From Bacteroidota bacterium (GTDB lineage: Bacteria; Bacteroidota; Bacteroidia; JAADEI01): a DNA stretch of 28,307 nucleotides. Below the pieces are notes generated by a model. That model made no database searches, was not told the origin of the DNA, and saw only the letters and a list, made by a program, of their open reading frames with translations. The first letter of the stretch is position 1; each line of letters starts with the position of its first letter. Shown one piece after another: positions 1 to 8,126 of the stretch. The stretch covers positions 1 to 28,307 of the forward strand of contig WFXT01000177.1 in the NCBI GenBank assembly GCA_015490475.1, given 5' to 3'. The position numbers were made by a program, and so were the translations under genes.

Positions 1-54
1 CTTTAAGAACTCTCTGATATTGCCTTCGTTTGTTTTCCCTCTCCATTAGTAACA
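1..54 (-). CDS. Start of an unidentified gene cut by the left window edge
   Basis: An ATG at 52-54 (minus strand) overlaps the TGA of the preceding gene as TGATG, and the frame stays open for 18 codons to the window edge. The visible residues are MLLMERENKRRQYQRVLK, a basic, polar N-terminus. A second ATG three codons in is an equally possible start. The overlap suggests translational coupling as the fourth gene of the aminotransferase/symporter operon. Too little is visible to assign a family. Confidence 0.4.
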
Positions 55-1305
55 TCAGGTTTTCTTTTTCTTGGGTTTTGCAGCAGGAAACAAGACGTTA
101 TTTAAGATGAGCCTATAACCTGGCGAAGTCGGATATTGCTTTAAATCCGTGGGCGGGTCACCAACAAAATGTTGATAGTCTTCAGGGTCGTGTCCTCCGT
201 AGAAAGCCAAAAATCCTTTTCCGTATTGTGCATATATATATCGTGCCTCCCCTGCCTCTCTATTTTCCGCCAGAATAGTAACATAAGGCTTTATTTTGGT
301 TTTATCAAAAGCGGTTGTTTGTCCCATGAAGCCGCGAATCACATGAGTGTGATTTTGAGTCAACATAGTGGGAATCGGGTCCAGCTTAGCAGAAAATTCA
401 AATAAAGTAAAATAATCCTTTTCCCTTGGCACTTTCCTTTTGTTAGTCATGTCTATATCTGAAAACTCATATACGTATGGATTTGTTATTACCCTGAAAT
501 TCCAGAAGGCAAGAGTTTTTGAGAAGTCCAATTTTTCATTACAATCAGGGTCTGCAGGGTCTCCATCAAACGGTGTTTCACAAATATCAGTATTCTCAGC
601 AGCAAGGGCGATATCATAAGTATCTGTGCCTGAACACATAGCAAACAAATAGCCTCCACCAGCTACAAACTCCTTTATTTTCTTTGCAACAGCCAGTTTC
701 AATTCTGCCACCGATGAGAAGCCGTGTTTTTTTGCTATGTTGGTCAGAAACTCAACACGAGCTTGATACCAGCGCGTGTGGGCATAAGCAGCGTAAAACT
801 TGCCAAATTGTCCTGTGAAGTCCTCATGATGAAGATGCAACCAATCATAGTTAACCAGTTCACCTGCCAGAACCTCATCATCATAAATTTTATCATAAGG
901 AATGTCTGTAAACTCTAAGACCAACAAAACAGCATCATCCCACGGCTCTATGTCTGGGGGTGCATAAACAGCTATTCTCGGGGCTTTCTCCAATCTCATA
1001 ACATCCATATTAACATCGGGACGTGCGATATAATCAAGGATTGCCTGTCTCTGCGTCTCTGTTATAACTTCATATTTCACTCCACGAAGGTCGCAGTCCA
1101 GCCGTGCGGTTTCTTCATATGGCATTAAGAACGAGCCTCCTCTATAGTTAAGAAGCCACTCAACTATGTTACCACGAGCCAGAGAACGATAAACAATACC
1201 GTATGCCTGCAAATGTTGAGTCTGTTCATCATCCATAGGGATGAAAATATAGGTTTGCCCATATATTGTCCCCACGAAAACCAGAATAAATAGCAAAAAC
1301 CTCAC
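55..1305 (-). CDS. Secreted conserved Bacteroidota protein, often labelled asparagine synthetase B
   Basis: A 416-residue protein with a signal peptide (about residues 1-16, ending YG before Q17) and a lysine-rich tail (PKKKKT). From memory it matches a conserved secreted Bacteroidota family with blocks such as LLNYRGGSF, WLHLHHEDFTGQ, KFYAAY, VAGGGYLFAMCSGTD and EFSDID; that family is frequently named asparagine synthetase B in databases. I see neither the N-terminal Cys2 of a glutaminase domain nor the SGGxD pyrophosphatase loop of AsnB, so the enzyme name is not supported. The glycine-rich segment followed by FAMCSGTD could suit a class I amidotransferase-like (Rossmann) fold, but this is speculative. 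It starts with GTG and overlaps the upstream symporter stop by 4 nt (GTGA), so it is the third gene of an operon. Function unknown, probably periplasmic or extracellular. Confidence 0.8.
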   Translation of the reverse strand: MRFLLFILVFVGTIYGQTYIFIPMDDEQTQHLQAYGIVYRSLARGNIVEWLLNYRGGSFLMPYEETARLDCDLRGVKYEVITETQRQAILDYIARPDVNMDVMRLEKAPRIAVYAPPDIEPWDDAVLLVLEFTDIPYDKIYDDEVLAGELVNYDWLHLHHEDFTGQFGKFYAAYAHTRWYQARVEFLTNIAKKHGFSSVAELKLAVAKKIKEFVAGGGYLFAMCSGTDTYDIALAAENTDICETPFDGDPADPDCNEKLDFSKTLAFWNFRVITNPYVYEFSDIDMTNKRKVPREKDYFTLFEFSAKLDPIPTMLTQNHTHVIRGFMGQTTAFDKTKIKPYVTILAENREAGEARYIYAQYGKGFLAFYGGHDPEDYQHFVGDPPTDLKQYPTSPGYRLILNNVLFPAAKPKKKKT

Positions 1306-2699
1306 AACCTATGTAATTTACCACCGATTAGCAGTATAAAAAACGTTATTGCAGCAATAAGAAGTATGTGTTCAAAACTGAATTTATAGCCAGTGTAAGC
1401 AGAAATTAAATATTCCAGTACAATAGTTAGTATGGGGGAAACGATTACAGAAAGCCAGAGCCATAAGTGCCCTGGTCTCTTGAACTTCAGCATAGCATAT
1501 ACAAACAATCCCAGCAGTGGACCGTAAAAATATGCAGAATACTTGAACAACATGCTTATTACTGCATCATTATGCAACACAAAAAAGGTTGTTGCCATTA
1601 TGCCAATAATTAAAGCCATTGCAAGATGAACCATCTTCCTGTTCCACTTTCCTTCCTTATCAAAGTCCACCATAACAGAAGTGGTTAATCCCGTTATAGC
1701 AGAATCGGCACTTGACAGAGCGGCAGCTACCAACCCAACTAAAAAAGATATTCCCGCTATTTGGGGCATGTGTCTGATGGCTAACATGGGATACAAGGCG
1801 TCCGATTTCTCAGGTAATGGTATATTAAATTGCTTTGCATAACCTATGAGAACAAGTCCAAGAAACAAAAACAATATATTCACAAGCACCAATAGGATTG
1901 AAAAGGTAAAAACATTCTTCTGCGAATCACGAAGAGAAGGACATGATAAATTTTTTTGCATCATATCCTGGTCAAGCCCGGTCATAACAATAGCAAACAA
2001 TGCACCACTTATAAAGTACTTCCAGAAATATGAAGGACTTTCAGGATTCCAGTCAAAAATTTCAGCATTTGGCATTTCAAGAAGGGATATAAATGACAAC
2101 TCTGCAATGTCAAAAGCAACAAATATTGTAATTATCAAAGCAGAAAGCATAGCTACAGTCTGAACCACATCAGTCCAGACAATTGTTTTTATACCTCCCT
2201 GAAAAGTGTATATCCACATGATGGAAACCAGTATGAATACTAACAACGGAAATGGTAATGTCCTGCCCATTATAAACTCATACATAACGAAAGCTACAAT
2301 ATACAATCTTAAAGAAGCGCCAATAATACGGGCAATTAAGAAAAGGATGGCACCAGCGCGACGACCATGAATGCCCAAAGTAGGCACCAAAACTTCATAA
2401 ACAGTAGTCACATTATACCTGTAATAGACGGGCAAGAGAACAAGGGCAATAACCCAGTATCCTAATACATAGCCAAATACCATTTGTAAATAATGCCAGT
2501 TATTGGTTAATGTCCATCCGGGCACAGATATGAAAGTTATTCCAGACAGTGTTGTGCCAACCATACCAAATGCAACAGCCCACCACTTACTGTTTCTGCC
2601 TGCGAGATAAAAGTCCATACTTGTTCCTTGTCGCCCAAGTATATAACCCAATATGGTCAGGATGGCAAGGTATATGACGACGGCAGTAATAAAACTCAT
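1302..2699 (-). CDS. Sodium:solute symporter (SSS family, SLC5-like)
   Basis: A 465-residue, strongly hydrophobic protein with about 12-13 predicted membrane helices. SSS-family hallmarks are visible: an early DFYLAGR segment (29-35), a TDVVQ block (176-180), GLDQDMMQKNLSC (241-253), and ALSSADSAITGLTT (327-340), where the family's second sodium site lies. It should import an organic solute with Na+ across the inner membrane; the substrate cannot be read from the sequence. It overlaps the aminotransferase stop upstream (ATGA) and the secreted-protein start downstream (GTGA). A role in amino acid uptake fits the neighbouring aminotransferase but is only inference. No truncation or frameshift is seen. 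Confidence 0.9.
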   Translation of the reverse strand: MSFITAVVIYLAILTILGYILGRQGTSMDFYLAGRNSKWWAVAFGMVGTTLSGITFISVPGWTLTNNWHYLQMVFGYVLGYWVIALVLLPVYYRYNVTTVYEVLVPTLGIHGRRAGAILFLIARIIGASLRLYIVAFVMYEFIMGRTLPFPLLVFILVSIMWIYTFQGGIKTIVWTDVVQTVAMLSALIITIFVAFDIAELSFISLLEMPNAEIFDWNPESPSYFWKYFISGALFAIVMTGLDQDMMQKNLSCPSLRDSQKNVFTFSILLVLVNILFLFLGLVLIGYAKQFNIPLPEKSDALYPMLAIRHMPQIAGISFLVGLVAAALSSADSAITGLTTSVMVDFDKEGKWNRKMVHLAMALIIGIMATTFFVLHNDAVISMLFKYSAYFYGPLLGLFVYAMLKFKRPGHLWLWLSVIVSPILTIVLEYLISAYTGYKFSFEHILLIAAITFFILLIGGKLHRL

Positions 2700-3916
2700 C
2701 TCTTATTTATTTCGCTCTTAATAACACCTGCTATGGTCTTCAAAGAGTGTGCTAACAGACCCTCATCAATGATGGCAGGCGGATAAATTCTTATTCCCGT
2801 TTCAGCAAACAAAAACCAATCAACTATAATCTGGTGTTCATTTATCACTCTGCGAATTACTGTGTCAGTTATTTCCTTTTCAGGCAAGTGAATTGCTCCC
2901 ATTATTCCCACTACTGTAAACGACACTCCCTCTACTTCACCCAGTTCTTCACTAAAAACCTCTTTAATTATGTTTTCCAGACGTGGGATTTTTTCAGACA
3001 CTATTTTATCTTCAATAAGTACTTCCAATGTTGCTTTGCCTGCAGCACACGAAATAGGATGCCCTCCGTAAGTAGTAATGTGTCCAAAGGGCGGGTCAAG
3101 TAAAGAACCCATTATTTCTTTGCTTGAAATGAACGCTCCCAAGGGAAAACCACCACCAAGAGCCTTGGCAAGCACCAGAACATCTGGAATTACACCATAG
3201 TTCTCAAAAGCAAAAAGGGACCCCGTCCTGCCAAATGCCGTCTGCACTTCATCAAAAATCAGCAAAGCACCTACATCACGACACAATCCCCTTAGTTCCT
3301 TTAAGAATTCTGGCTTGGCAGGTACCACCCCTGCTTCCCCCTGCACAGGTTCCACAATAACACAAGCAACATGCTCATCAATTAATCTCTTTACACTTTC
3401 AATATTGTTAAATTCTGCGTGATACACTTCAGGAAGTAAGGGTTCCATACCTTGAGTTATGTCAGAATGAGAAGCCAACGTCCACGCCCCATATGTTGAC
3501 CCATGATATGCATTCTTAAAAGCAATAACTTTTGCTTTCCCTGTATAACGACGTGCCAGTTTAATGGCTCCATCAATAGCTTCACTACCTGAATTAGTGA
3601 AAAACACAGTATTCAATGAAGAAGGCAACAGGTCTGTCAAAGCACGAGCATAAGCCATTTGAATGTCCAGAACAAAATCTCCATATACCATCACATGGTC
3701 ATACCTATCAAGCTGTTCTTTCACCGCTTTAATTACATACGGATGCCTGTGTCCTATAATGTTAACGGCAATTCCGGAAATTAGGTCAACATACCTTTTG
3801 CCTTTCCCGTAAATAAATGGTCCCTCTGCACGTTCAACTTTAACATTCAAAGGATGTCTGCTTGTCGGTAATAAACCCGCCTCAAACCAAACATTTATTT
3901 CTTTTTCACCATTCAT
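2696..3916 (-). CDS. Class III PLP-dependent aminotransferase (acetylornithine/ornithine type)
   Basis: A 406-residue fold-type I aminotransferase. Visible motifs (numbered from my chosen start) are VNIIGHRHP, the cofactor-binding TNSGSEAIDGAIKLAR (about 107-122), the aromatic stacking segment KNAYHGST, the EPVQGEAGV block, the pyridoxal aspartate in IFDEVQTAFGRTG (D222) and the Schiff-base lysine in VLAKALGGGFPLGAF (K251). The family moves an amino group between an omega-amino donor or ornithine/GABA-like substrate and 2-oxoglutarate; the exact substrate is not decidable here. The frame is open to 4030, but ATG 3914-3916 is preferred because the aligned family N-terminus begins just after it and a TAATATTG promoter-like box lies 5 nt upstream. 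It is the first gene of an operon with the symporter and the secreted protein. Confidence 0.88.
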   Translation of the reverse strand: MNGEKEINVWFEAGLLPTSRHPLNVKVERAEGPFIYGKGKRYVDLISGIAVNIIGHRHPYVIKAVKEQLDRYDHVMVYGDFVLDIQMAYARALTDLLPSSLNTVFFTNSGSEAIDGAIKLARRYTGKAKVIAFKNAYHGSTYGAWTLASHSDITQGMEPLLPEVYHAEFNNIESVKRLIDEHVACVIVEPVQGEAGVVPAKPEFLKELRGLCRDVGALLIFDEVQTAFGRTGSLFAFENYGVIPDVLVLAKALGGGFPLGAFISSKEIMGSLLDPPFGHITTYGGHPISCAAGKATLEVLIEDKIVSEKIPRLENIIKEVFSEELGEVEGVSFTVVGIMGAIHLPEKEITDTVIRRVINEHQIIVDWFLFAETGIRIYPPAIIDEGLLAHSLKTIAGVIKSEINKR

Positions 3917-3921
3917 GCTTA

Positions 3922-3929
3922 CAATATTA
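3922..3929 (-). promoter_or_regulatory. Putative Bacteroidota -7 promoter box for the aminotransferase operon
   Basis: On the minus strand the octamer reads TAATATTG, one mismatch from the Bacteroidota consensus TAnnTTTG, and ends 5 nt before the ATG at 3916. That spacing would give a leaderless or almost leaderless transcript. I see no convincing TTTG -33 element about 20 nt further up, so this is suggestive only. Confidence 0.4.
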
Positions 3930-3987
3930 CACCAAATGATTGGTTTTAATTTGCCTTGAATGTGCAACCATTCTTTATAAAATGACG

Positions 3988-4003
3988 TTTCTAAATATAG
4001 AAA
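3988..4003. repeat. Short inverted repeat in the divergent intergenic region
   Basis: TTTCTA-AATA-TAGAAA: perfect 6-bp arms and a 4-nt loop, ending 7 nt before the GTG at 4011. It could be an operator half-site pair or a weak 5' hairpin. It is AT-rich and short enough to occur by chance. Confidence 0.3.
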
Positions 4004-4010
4004 CACCAGT

Positions 4011-4589
4011 GTGATGGGAAAGGGGGGCAATTTTTTGATACTTTTATTTTTAATACTCTGGTTCTTAGCATTCGTGCCTGTAATTCAAAAATTTAATGTA
4101 TCTGCTTCCAATAGCATGGTAACTCTTCAATGGGAAGGACTTGAACATTTGAATGCTAAGGAAGTAATTCTTTTAAGAAAGAAGAAAGGCTTAGGCAAAT
4201 TCAAAGAAGCCTTTTCTGCCAGTGCATCAGTGGCTTCTTCCTATACTTTCTCCGAAACGCTTGAGCCAGGAACATACGTGTATAAGCTTATAGTGATTAA
4301 CGACAAAGGCAAGAAAAAAACAGTTGGCAAACATATTGTCACTATTGAAGAATCTGGTACCAGCACGGTCAAATGGTCAGTATCAGGAAACACGGTATTT
4401 GTATTTTTTGTAGAACCTTCCTCTGGAACTTATACAATCAAAGATTCTGACGGCAATGTGGTCCTAAGTAACACTTTCAGCAACAAACTATTCCTCGAAC
4501 TTGTATTTGCAGATAAAAAGGGAGAATTCACAATAATTATCAACGTGGATGGTAATGAACCTTCTTCATTTAGTGTGTTTATTAATTAG
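4011..4589 (+). CDS. Hypothetical membrane-anchored or secreted beta-rich protein (FN3-like)
   Basis: A 192-residue protein starting at GTG 4011 or the adjacent ATG 4014. Residues about 7-24 form a hydrophobic signal peptide or anchor (FLILLFLILWFLAFVP). Residues about 28-115 alternate strands in a pattern like a fibronectin type III domain: VTLQWEGLEHLNAKEVILLRK, then a LEPGTYVYKLIVIND strand pair and a KHIVTIEE end strand. Residues 116-192 form a second beta-rich part with the pattern GTYTIKDSDGNVVL. No catalytic motif or sorting domain is visible, so function is unknown; the protein probably sits in the periplasm or cell surface. It is transcribed divergently from the aminotransferase operon and ends 15 nt from the convergent ung stop. 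Confidence 0.7.
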   Translation: MMGKGGNFLILLFLILWFLAFVPVIQKFNVSASNSMVTLQWEGLEHLNAKEVILLRKKKGLGKFKEAFSASASVASSYTFSETLEPGTYVYKLIVINDKGKKKTVGKHIVTIEESGTSTVKWSVSGNTVFVFFVEPSSGTYTIKDSDGNVVLSNTFSNKLFLELVFADKKGEFTIIINVDGNEPSSFSVFIN

Positions 4590-4604
4590 AGTGGCTACAA
4601 CGGT

Positions 4605-5354
4605 TCAAGGTAATCTCCAATCAACAGGTTCTTTTCCTATGGATTTAAGATAAGCGTTAGCCTTAGAAAAATGCCTGCATCCAAAGAAGCCATATTTAGC
4701 GGAATATGGTGAAGGATGGGGTGCTTTGAGAATAAGATGTTTTCGTGGGTCTATTAACCTTTCTTTCTCTTGGGCGAATTTTCCCCATAACATAAAGACA
4801 ACTCCCTCCTTCAATTCACTTATCTTTCTAATAGTAGCATCTGTGAAAATTTCCCATCCTATACCCCTATGACTGCCCGGCTGCCCCCCCCTGACAGTAA
4901 GTATAGCGTTGAGAAGGAATACGCCCCGTCTTGCCCATGGTGTCAAGTTTCCCGTCTTTGGAATAGGAATGCCTAAGTCCTCATGCAATTCCTTAAATAT
5001 ATTCTGCAGAGATGGTGGGATAGGAACATCATCAGGGACAGAGAAACATAGTCCCATTGCTTGCCTTGGTCCATGATAGGGGTCCTGCCCCAGAATAACA
5101 ACTTTAACTTGCTCAAAGGGTGTTTGATTATAAGCGTTGAAAATCAAAGGTCCTGGCGGATAGATAGTGTATCCCTTTTTCTTTTCCTCAATAAGAAATT
5201 GCTTTATCCTTGCAAAATAAGGCTTTTCAAACTCTTCTTTCAGAATTTCCTTCCATGAAGGATGTATCTTAGGGTCAACTCTAACTGTTGGCTTGTTCTC
5301 TAAACTATCTTCTTTGTCTCCCTTTTGATTAAGGAAGTCGAATAGAGTCCTCAC
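4605..5354 (-). CDS. ung: Uracil-DNA glycosylase, family 1
   Basis: A 249-residue protein close to normal Ung length. It cuts uracil from DNA as the first step of base excision repair in the cytoplasm. Family-1 motifs are intact: the water-activating loop GQDPYHG (89-95, catalytic D91), PPSLQNIFKE (113-122), LLNAILTV with the uracil-contacting Asn (147-154) and the HPSPYSA minor-groove loop (213-219, catalytic His213). It starts with GTG. It is not family 4 (which has a GExPG motif and an iron-sulfur cluster and dominates in hyperthermophiles). It is a probable single gene: 59 nt separate it from the upstream coiled-coil gene and it converges on the small FN3-like gene. Confidence 0.96.
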   Translation of the reverse strand: MRTLFDFLNQKGDKEDSLENKPTVRVDPKIHPSWKEILKEEFEKPYFARIKQFLIEEKKKGYTIYPPGPLIFNAYNQTPFEQVKVVILGQDPYHGPRQAMGLCFSVPDDVPIPPSLQNIFKELHEDLGIPIPKTGNLTPWARRGVFLLNAILTVRGGQPGSHRGIGWEIFTDATIRKISELKEGVVFMLWGKFAQEKERLIDPRKHLILKAPHPSPYSAKYGFFGCRHFSKANAYLKSIGKEPVDWRLP

Positions 5355-5387
5355 TACTACAACACTTTCCCTTTTGCCAAAGCAAAT

Positions 5388-5400
5388 TGTAGTTGCTACA
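5388..5400. repeat. Small inverted repeat between the coiled-coil gene and ung
   Basis: TGTAG-TTG-CTACA, 5-bp arms and a 3-nt loop, within the 59-nt gap upstream of ung. It is too short for a convincing intrinsic terminator, and no run of T follows on the minus strand. It may be an operator-like element or chance. Confidence 0.25.
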
Positions 5401-5413
5401 TCAAAAACTTTTA

Positions 5414-6319
5414 TTACTTAACAAACAATCCTTTCTTGAGTTCAAAGTCTCCAAAGCCTCCAACGTGCCCGTCTATATAAACCTCAACCTGATATTTTCC
5501 TGGCAAGAACTCTTGCTTTTCAGTTTCGGGCCATACAACACACAGGTTCTTATCCTCTCCTGTGTAATCAAAAGTCAGTTTGGTAGTATATTGTAATTCT
5601 GCATTCATATCAAGGTCTTTGAAGCGTCCCGAACCCAGATTTTCATCATAGAAAATCTGCTGTGCTGGGCTGATAATTCTAACATATACTGTTTTAGTTC
5701 CCGGTTGAACAATAGGATGCTTGAGTACATCAAAGCAAACTTGAATTTCCTTCGCTTTCTTGTAATTATAGGTTTTTACCTTTTGACCTGCTTTCTCACG
5801 CAACCCCCAGCCTTTTACATTACCTGCTCTCAACATCTGGCTATTCTGAATCTTCTCTTCAAGTTGTTGACGCCTTTTCTGTTCCTCTTCAAGATTTTGC
5901 TTCAACTGGACGTTTTCCTGGGTCAAGGCTTGATTTGCTTTGACCAACGAATCTATTTGAGCAAGCAGCTTCTCTTTTTCAGCAACAATGGCATTATATT
6001 TCTTTTTGAGAGCAAAGTAGCTGCCCTTCCACTTTCTGACCACATTTATAATGGAATCCAATTCCCTCTGCTTGGCTTCTATTAAAGCATTTAACTTCTC
6101 ATTTTCCCCTTTATAAGACTCTAACTCTTGTTTTAAAGCAGTTAATTCGCTCTCCAATTGTGTTTTTAATTCAATAGTTTTTTGAAGTTCCTCCTGTGTT
6201 TTCTGATGTTCTTTTTTAACCTGCATATTGTTGTAGAAAAGCACTCCACTTAGTCCAATAAACAGCAGCAGAAGAATCAAGAGAATTATCCTTCCTTTGT
6301 TACCTTTTCCTTCAGCCAT
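5414..6319 (-). CDS. Single-pass membrane protein with long coiled coil and C-terminal beta domain
   Basis: A 301-residue protein. A basic start (MAEGKGNKGR) precedes one membrane helix (about 11-31), then heptad-rich Lys/Glu/Gln/Leu coiled coil (about 33-160), then a globular beta-rich domain (about 163-301) beginning at NSQMLRAGNVKGWGLREKAG and ending GGFGDFELKKG. The type II topology puts the coiled coil and tail in the periplasm. I recall similar uncharacterised Bacteroidota proteins in which the MLRAG...GWGLR block is conserved, sometimes automatically labelled chromosome segregation or SMC-like because of the coiled coil; there is no ATPase motif here, so that label would be wrong. It has its own promoter-like box upstream and may be a separate transcript from pstCA. 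Function unknown; an envelope spacer or partner protein is a guess. Confidence 0.75.
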   Translation of the reverse strand: MAEGKGNKGRIILLILLLLFIGLSGVLFYNNMQVKKEHQKTQEELQKTIELKTQLESELTALKQELESYKGENEKLNALIEAKQRELDSIINVVRKWKGSYFALKKKYNAIVAEKEKLLAQIDSLVKANQALTQENVQLKQNLEEEQKRRQQLEEKIQNSQMLRAGNVKGWGLREKAGQKVKTYNYKKAKEIQVCFDVLKHPIVQPGTKTVYVRIISPAQQIFYDENLGSGRFKDLDMNAELQYTTKLTFDYTGEDKNLCVVWPETEKQEFLPGKYQVEVYIDGHVGGFGDFELKKGLFVK

Positions 6320-6335
6320 TTTCTGTTCTTTTTTG

Positions 6336-6343
6336 CAAAATTA
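6336..6343 (-). promoter_or_regulatory. Putative -7 promoter box upstream of the coiled-coil gene
   Basis: The minus strand reads TAATTTTG, a perfect match to TAnnTTTG, 16 nt before the ATG at 6319 and inside the 44-nt gap after pstA. A 5' leader of about 10 nt would follow. No clear TTTG -33 element is visible. The surrounding A/T-rich sequence raises the chance-match rate. Confidence 0.45.
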
Positions 6344-6363
6344 CAAAAGAAAAAATAAATGGT

Positions 6364-7212
6364 TTACCACTTTTGTCGTTTTTGCCACTTCCAGCGTAGA
6401 AAAATAGCTATTCCATTGAGCAAGAAGACTAAGCCCAAAAGAACTATTATAGCTGCTGCAGCGGTAACAATGAATCCCTGCTGTGGTCTTGACACCCAGT
6501 TGAATATTTGAACAGGCAGGGCAGTAAAATCATCAAAGGGGCTTTTGGGCAGGAAAGCAATGAATCCAGCGGCACCAATCACCAGAATGGGGGCAGTTTC
6601 TCCGACAGCCCTTGACAAAGCAAGAATTACCCCCGTTGCAATGCCGGGACCAGCAGCAGGCAACACTTGATGCCACACCGTTTGCCACCGTGTTGCACCA
6701 AGAGCAAGAGCGGCTTCTCTGATTGTATTGGGGACTGCTCGCAACGCCTCTCTGGACGCCACTATAACAACAGGCAGGATTAACAAAGCAAGGGTGGCAG
6801 CTCCACTTATAAGTGTTGGTCCCCACCCAAACCATCTGACAAAGAATTGCAATCCCAAAAGTCCATAAATGACAGACGGGACACCAGATAAGTTGTAAAT
6901 AGTGAATTCTATTATTGTTGCCCACCTGCCGGGCTTCATAAACTCTTCAAGGAAGATAGCTGCAGAAACACCAATGGGAACAGTAATAATTAAGGTAAGG
7001 ATAAATAACCAGAAGGTACCAAGCAGGGCAGGCAAGATTCCTGCACGTTCCGGGAAACGAGATGGATAGCCCATCAGAAAGTCAAGGTTCAACTTCTCAA
7101 TGCCAATTTTCAACGTCACTCCAATAAACAATGCCAGTATGAACAAACTAACTACTGTAACCAGCCATCCTGTCACAGCAAAAAGCCTATCAATAAATCG
7201 CGCTTTCGTCAT
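6364..7212 (-). CDS. pstA: Phosphate ABC transporter permease PstA
   Basis: A 282-residue inner-membrane permease with about six membrane helices. It carries the ABC-permease cytoplasmic loop that contacts the ATPase (REAALALGATRWQTVWHQVLP) followed by the Pst-type GVILALSRAVGETAPIL segment, and the N-terminal GYPSRFPERAGILPAL region typical of PstA. With PstC it forms the channel for high-affinity phosphate import. I chose ATG 7210-7212, which overlaps the pstC stop as TGATG; a GTG one codon upstream (7215) is also possible. pstB, which usually follows, is not present: a coiled-coil gene follows instead. Confidence 0.93.
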   Translation of the reverse strand: MTKARFIDRLFAVTGWLVTVVSLFILALFIGVTLKIGIEKLNLDFLMGYPSRFPERAGILPALLGTFWLFILTLIITVPIGVSAAIFLEEFMKPGRWATIIEFTIYNLSGVPSVIYGLLGLQFFVRWFGWGPTLISGAATLALLILPVVIVASREALRAVPNTIREAALALGATRWQTVWHQVLPAAGPGIATGVILALSRAVGETAPILVIGAAGFIAFLPKSPFDDFTALPVQIFNWVSRPQQGFIVTAAAAIIVLLGLVFLLNGIAIFLRWKWQKRQKW

Positions 7213-8126
7213 CACTTCAACATTGCCATTTTACGCCTTACGTAAAAACTAAGTGATGTGGCTATGGAAGTGAGCAAAAACAGAACAAGAGCTGCGGCAA
7301 ATACTGTCCTATACTCAAGGGAATCATGTGGCACATCTCCCATAGTAACTTGAACAATATAAGCAGTGATGGTTTCAACAGGCTGGCGCGGGTCAAAGGT
7401 AAGAATAGGAAATTGTCCTGCGGCAATGGTTACTATCATTGTTTCTCCGAAAGCACGAGCAATAGCCAGCATCACAGCAGCAACTATTCCGTAACTGGCT
7501 GCAGGAATAAGAACTTTAAAAGATGTCTGAAAACGCGTTGCTCCCAATCCATAAGCAGCCTCTCGTAAAGACCTCGGGACACTTTTTATAGCATCATCGG
7601 TTAAACTGGCAATCATTGGCAGAATCATCATTCCCATAACTAAACCGGCAGAAAGGGCATTAAATGATTGCAAATCGGGAATAATTTTTTGAAGTGCCGG
7701 TGTTACGATAAGCAATGCGAAATATCCATATACAACTGTTGGAACAAGTGCCAGCAATTCAATAATAGGCTTTATAACATCTCTCACTTTTGCAGAAACA
7801 TATTCGTTTAAGAACACGGCTATCACTATTCCTGACGGGACTGCTACCAGTAGTGCTATCAATGATGTTAATAGGGTCCCAACCAACAATGGCAAAATCC
7901 CATAATGTTTCTGTGTAAATAAAGGTGTCCATTGGGTGTCGGTAAGAAATTCTACCAGAGAGACCTCTTTGAAGAAAGGAATCGCTTCACTAAAAATAAT
8001 ATAAATAATGGAAAAAGTTACAATTATTGAAACACTAGTCGCAAGAAAGAGCAGTATCACTATAAACTTCTCAATAATCCTGTTTAGTCTTTGTGTTCCG
8101 TCCACTTTTTTCCTATCTATTTGCAA
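7212..8126 (-). CDS. pstC: Phosphate ABC transporter permease PstC
   Basis: Up to 304 residues, six membrane helices. The family features are the N-terminal amphipathic region and first helix (about 18-45), the FLTDTQWTPLF region, the ATPase-contact loop LREAAYGLGATRFQTSFKVLIP and AIARAFGETMIV. It pairs with PstA. The longest frame starts at TTG 8126, but that codon lies inside a perfect TAnnTTTG promoter box (8124-8131), so translation more likely starts at GTG 8103-8105 (AGG about 6 nt upstream), giving 297 residues. There is no pstS, pstB or phoU in the window, so the binding protein and ATPase must be encoded elsewhere. Confidence 0.93.
   Translation of the reverse strand: MQIDRKKVDGTQRLNRIIEKFIVILLFLATSVSIIVTFSIIYIIFSEAIPFFKEVSLVEFLTDTQWTPLFTQKHYGILPLLVGTLLTSLIALLVAVPSGIVIAVFLNEYVSAKVRDVIKPIIELLALVPTVVYGYFALLIVTPALQKIIPDLQSFNALSAGLVMGMMILPMIASLTDDAIKSVPRSLREAAYGLGATRFQTSFKVLIPAASYGIVAAVMLAIARAFGETMIVTIAAGQFPILTFDPRQPVETITAYIVQVTMGDVPHDSLEYRTVFAAALVLFLLTSIATSLSFYVRRKMAMLK

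Noticed and set aside
1..54. RbfA start at the left edge
   Set aside because: The short basic N-terminus is vaguely similar, but 18 residues are not enough to name a family.
55..1305. Asparagine synthetase B
   Set aside because: No N-terminal Cys nucleophile, no SGGxD motif, and a signal peptide is present; the name appears to be a propagated database label.
3917..4030. N-terminal extension of the aminotransferase to 4030
   Set aside because: The extra 38 residues do not look like the family, they overlap the divergent gene at 4011, and a promoter-like box lies within them.
5388..5400. Intrinsic terminator after the coiled-coil gene
   Set aside because: Arms are only 5 bp and no T-run follows on the minus strand.
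6533..6925. 130-codon open frame on the minus strand within pstA
   Set aside because: Out-of-frame shadow of pstA, Cys/Trp-rich with no recognisable domain.
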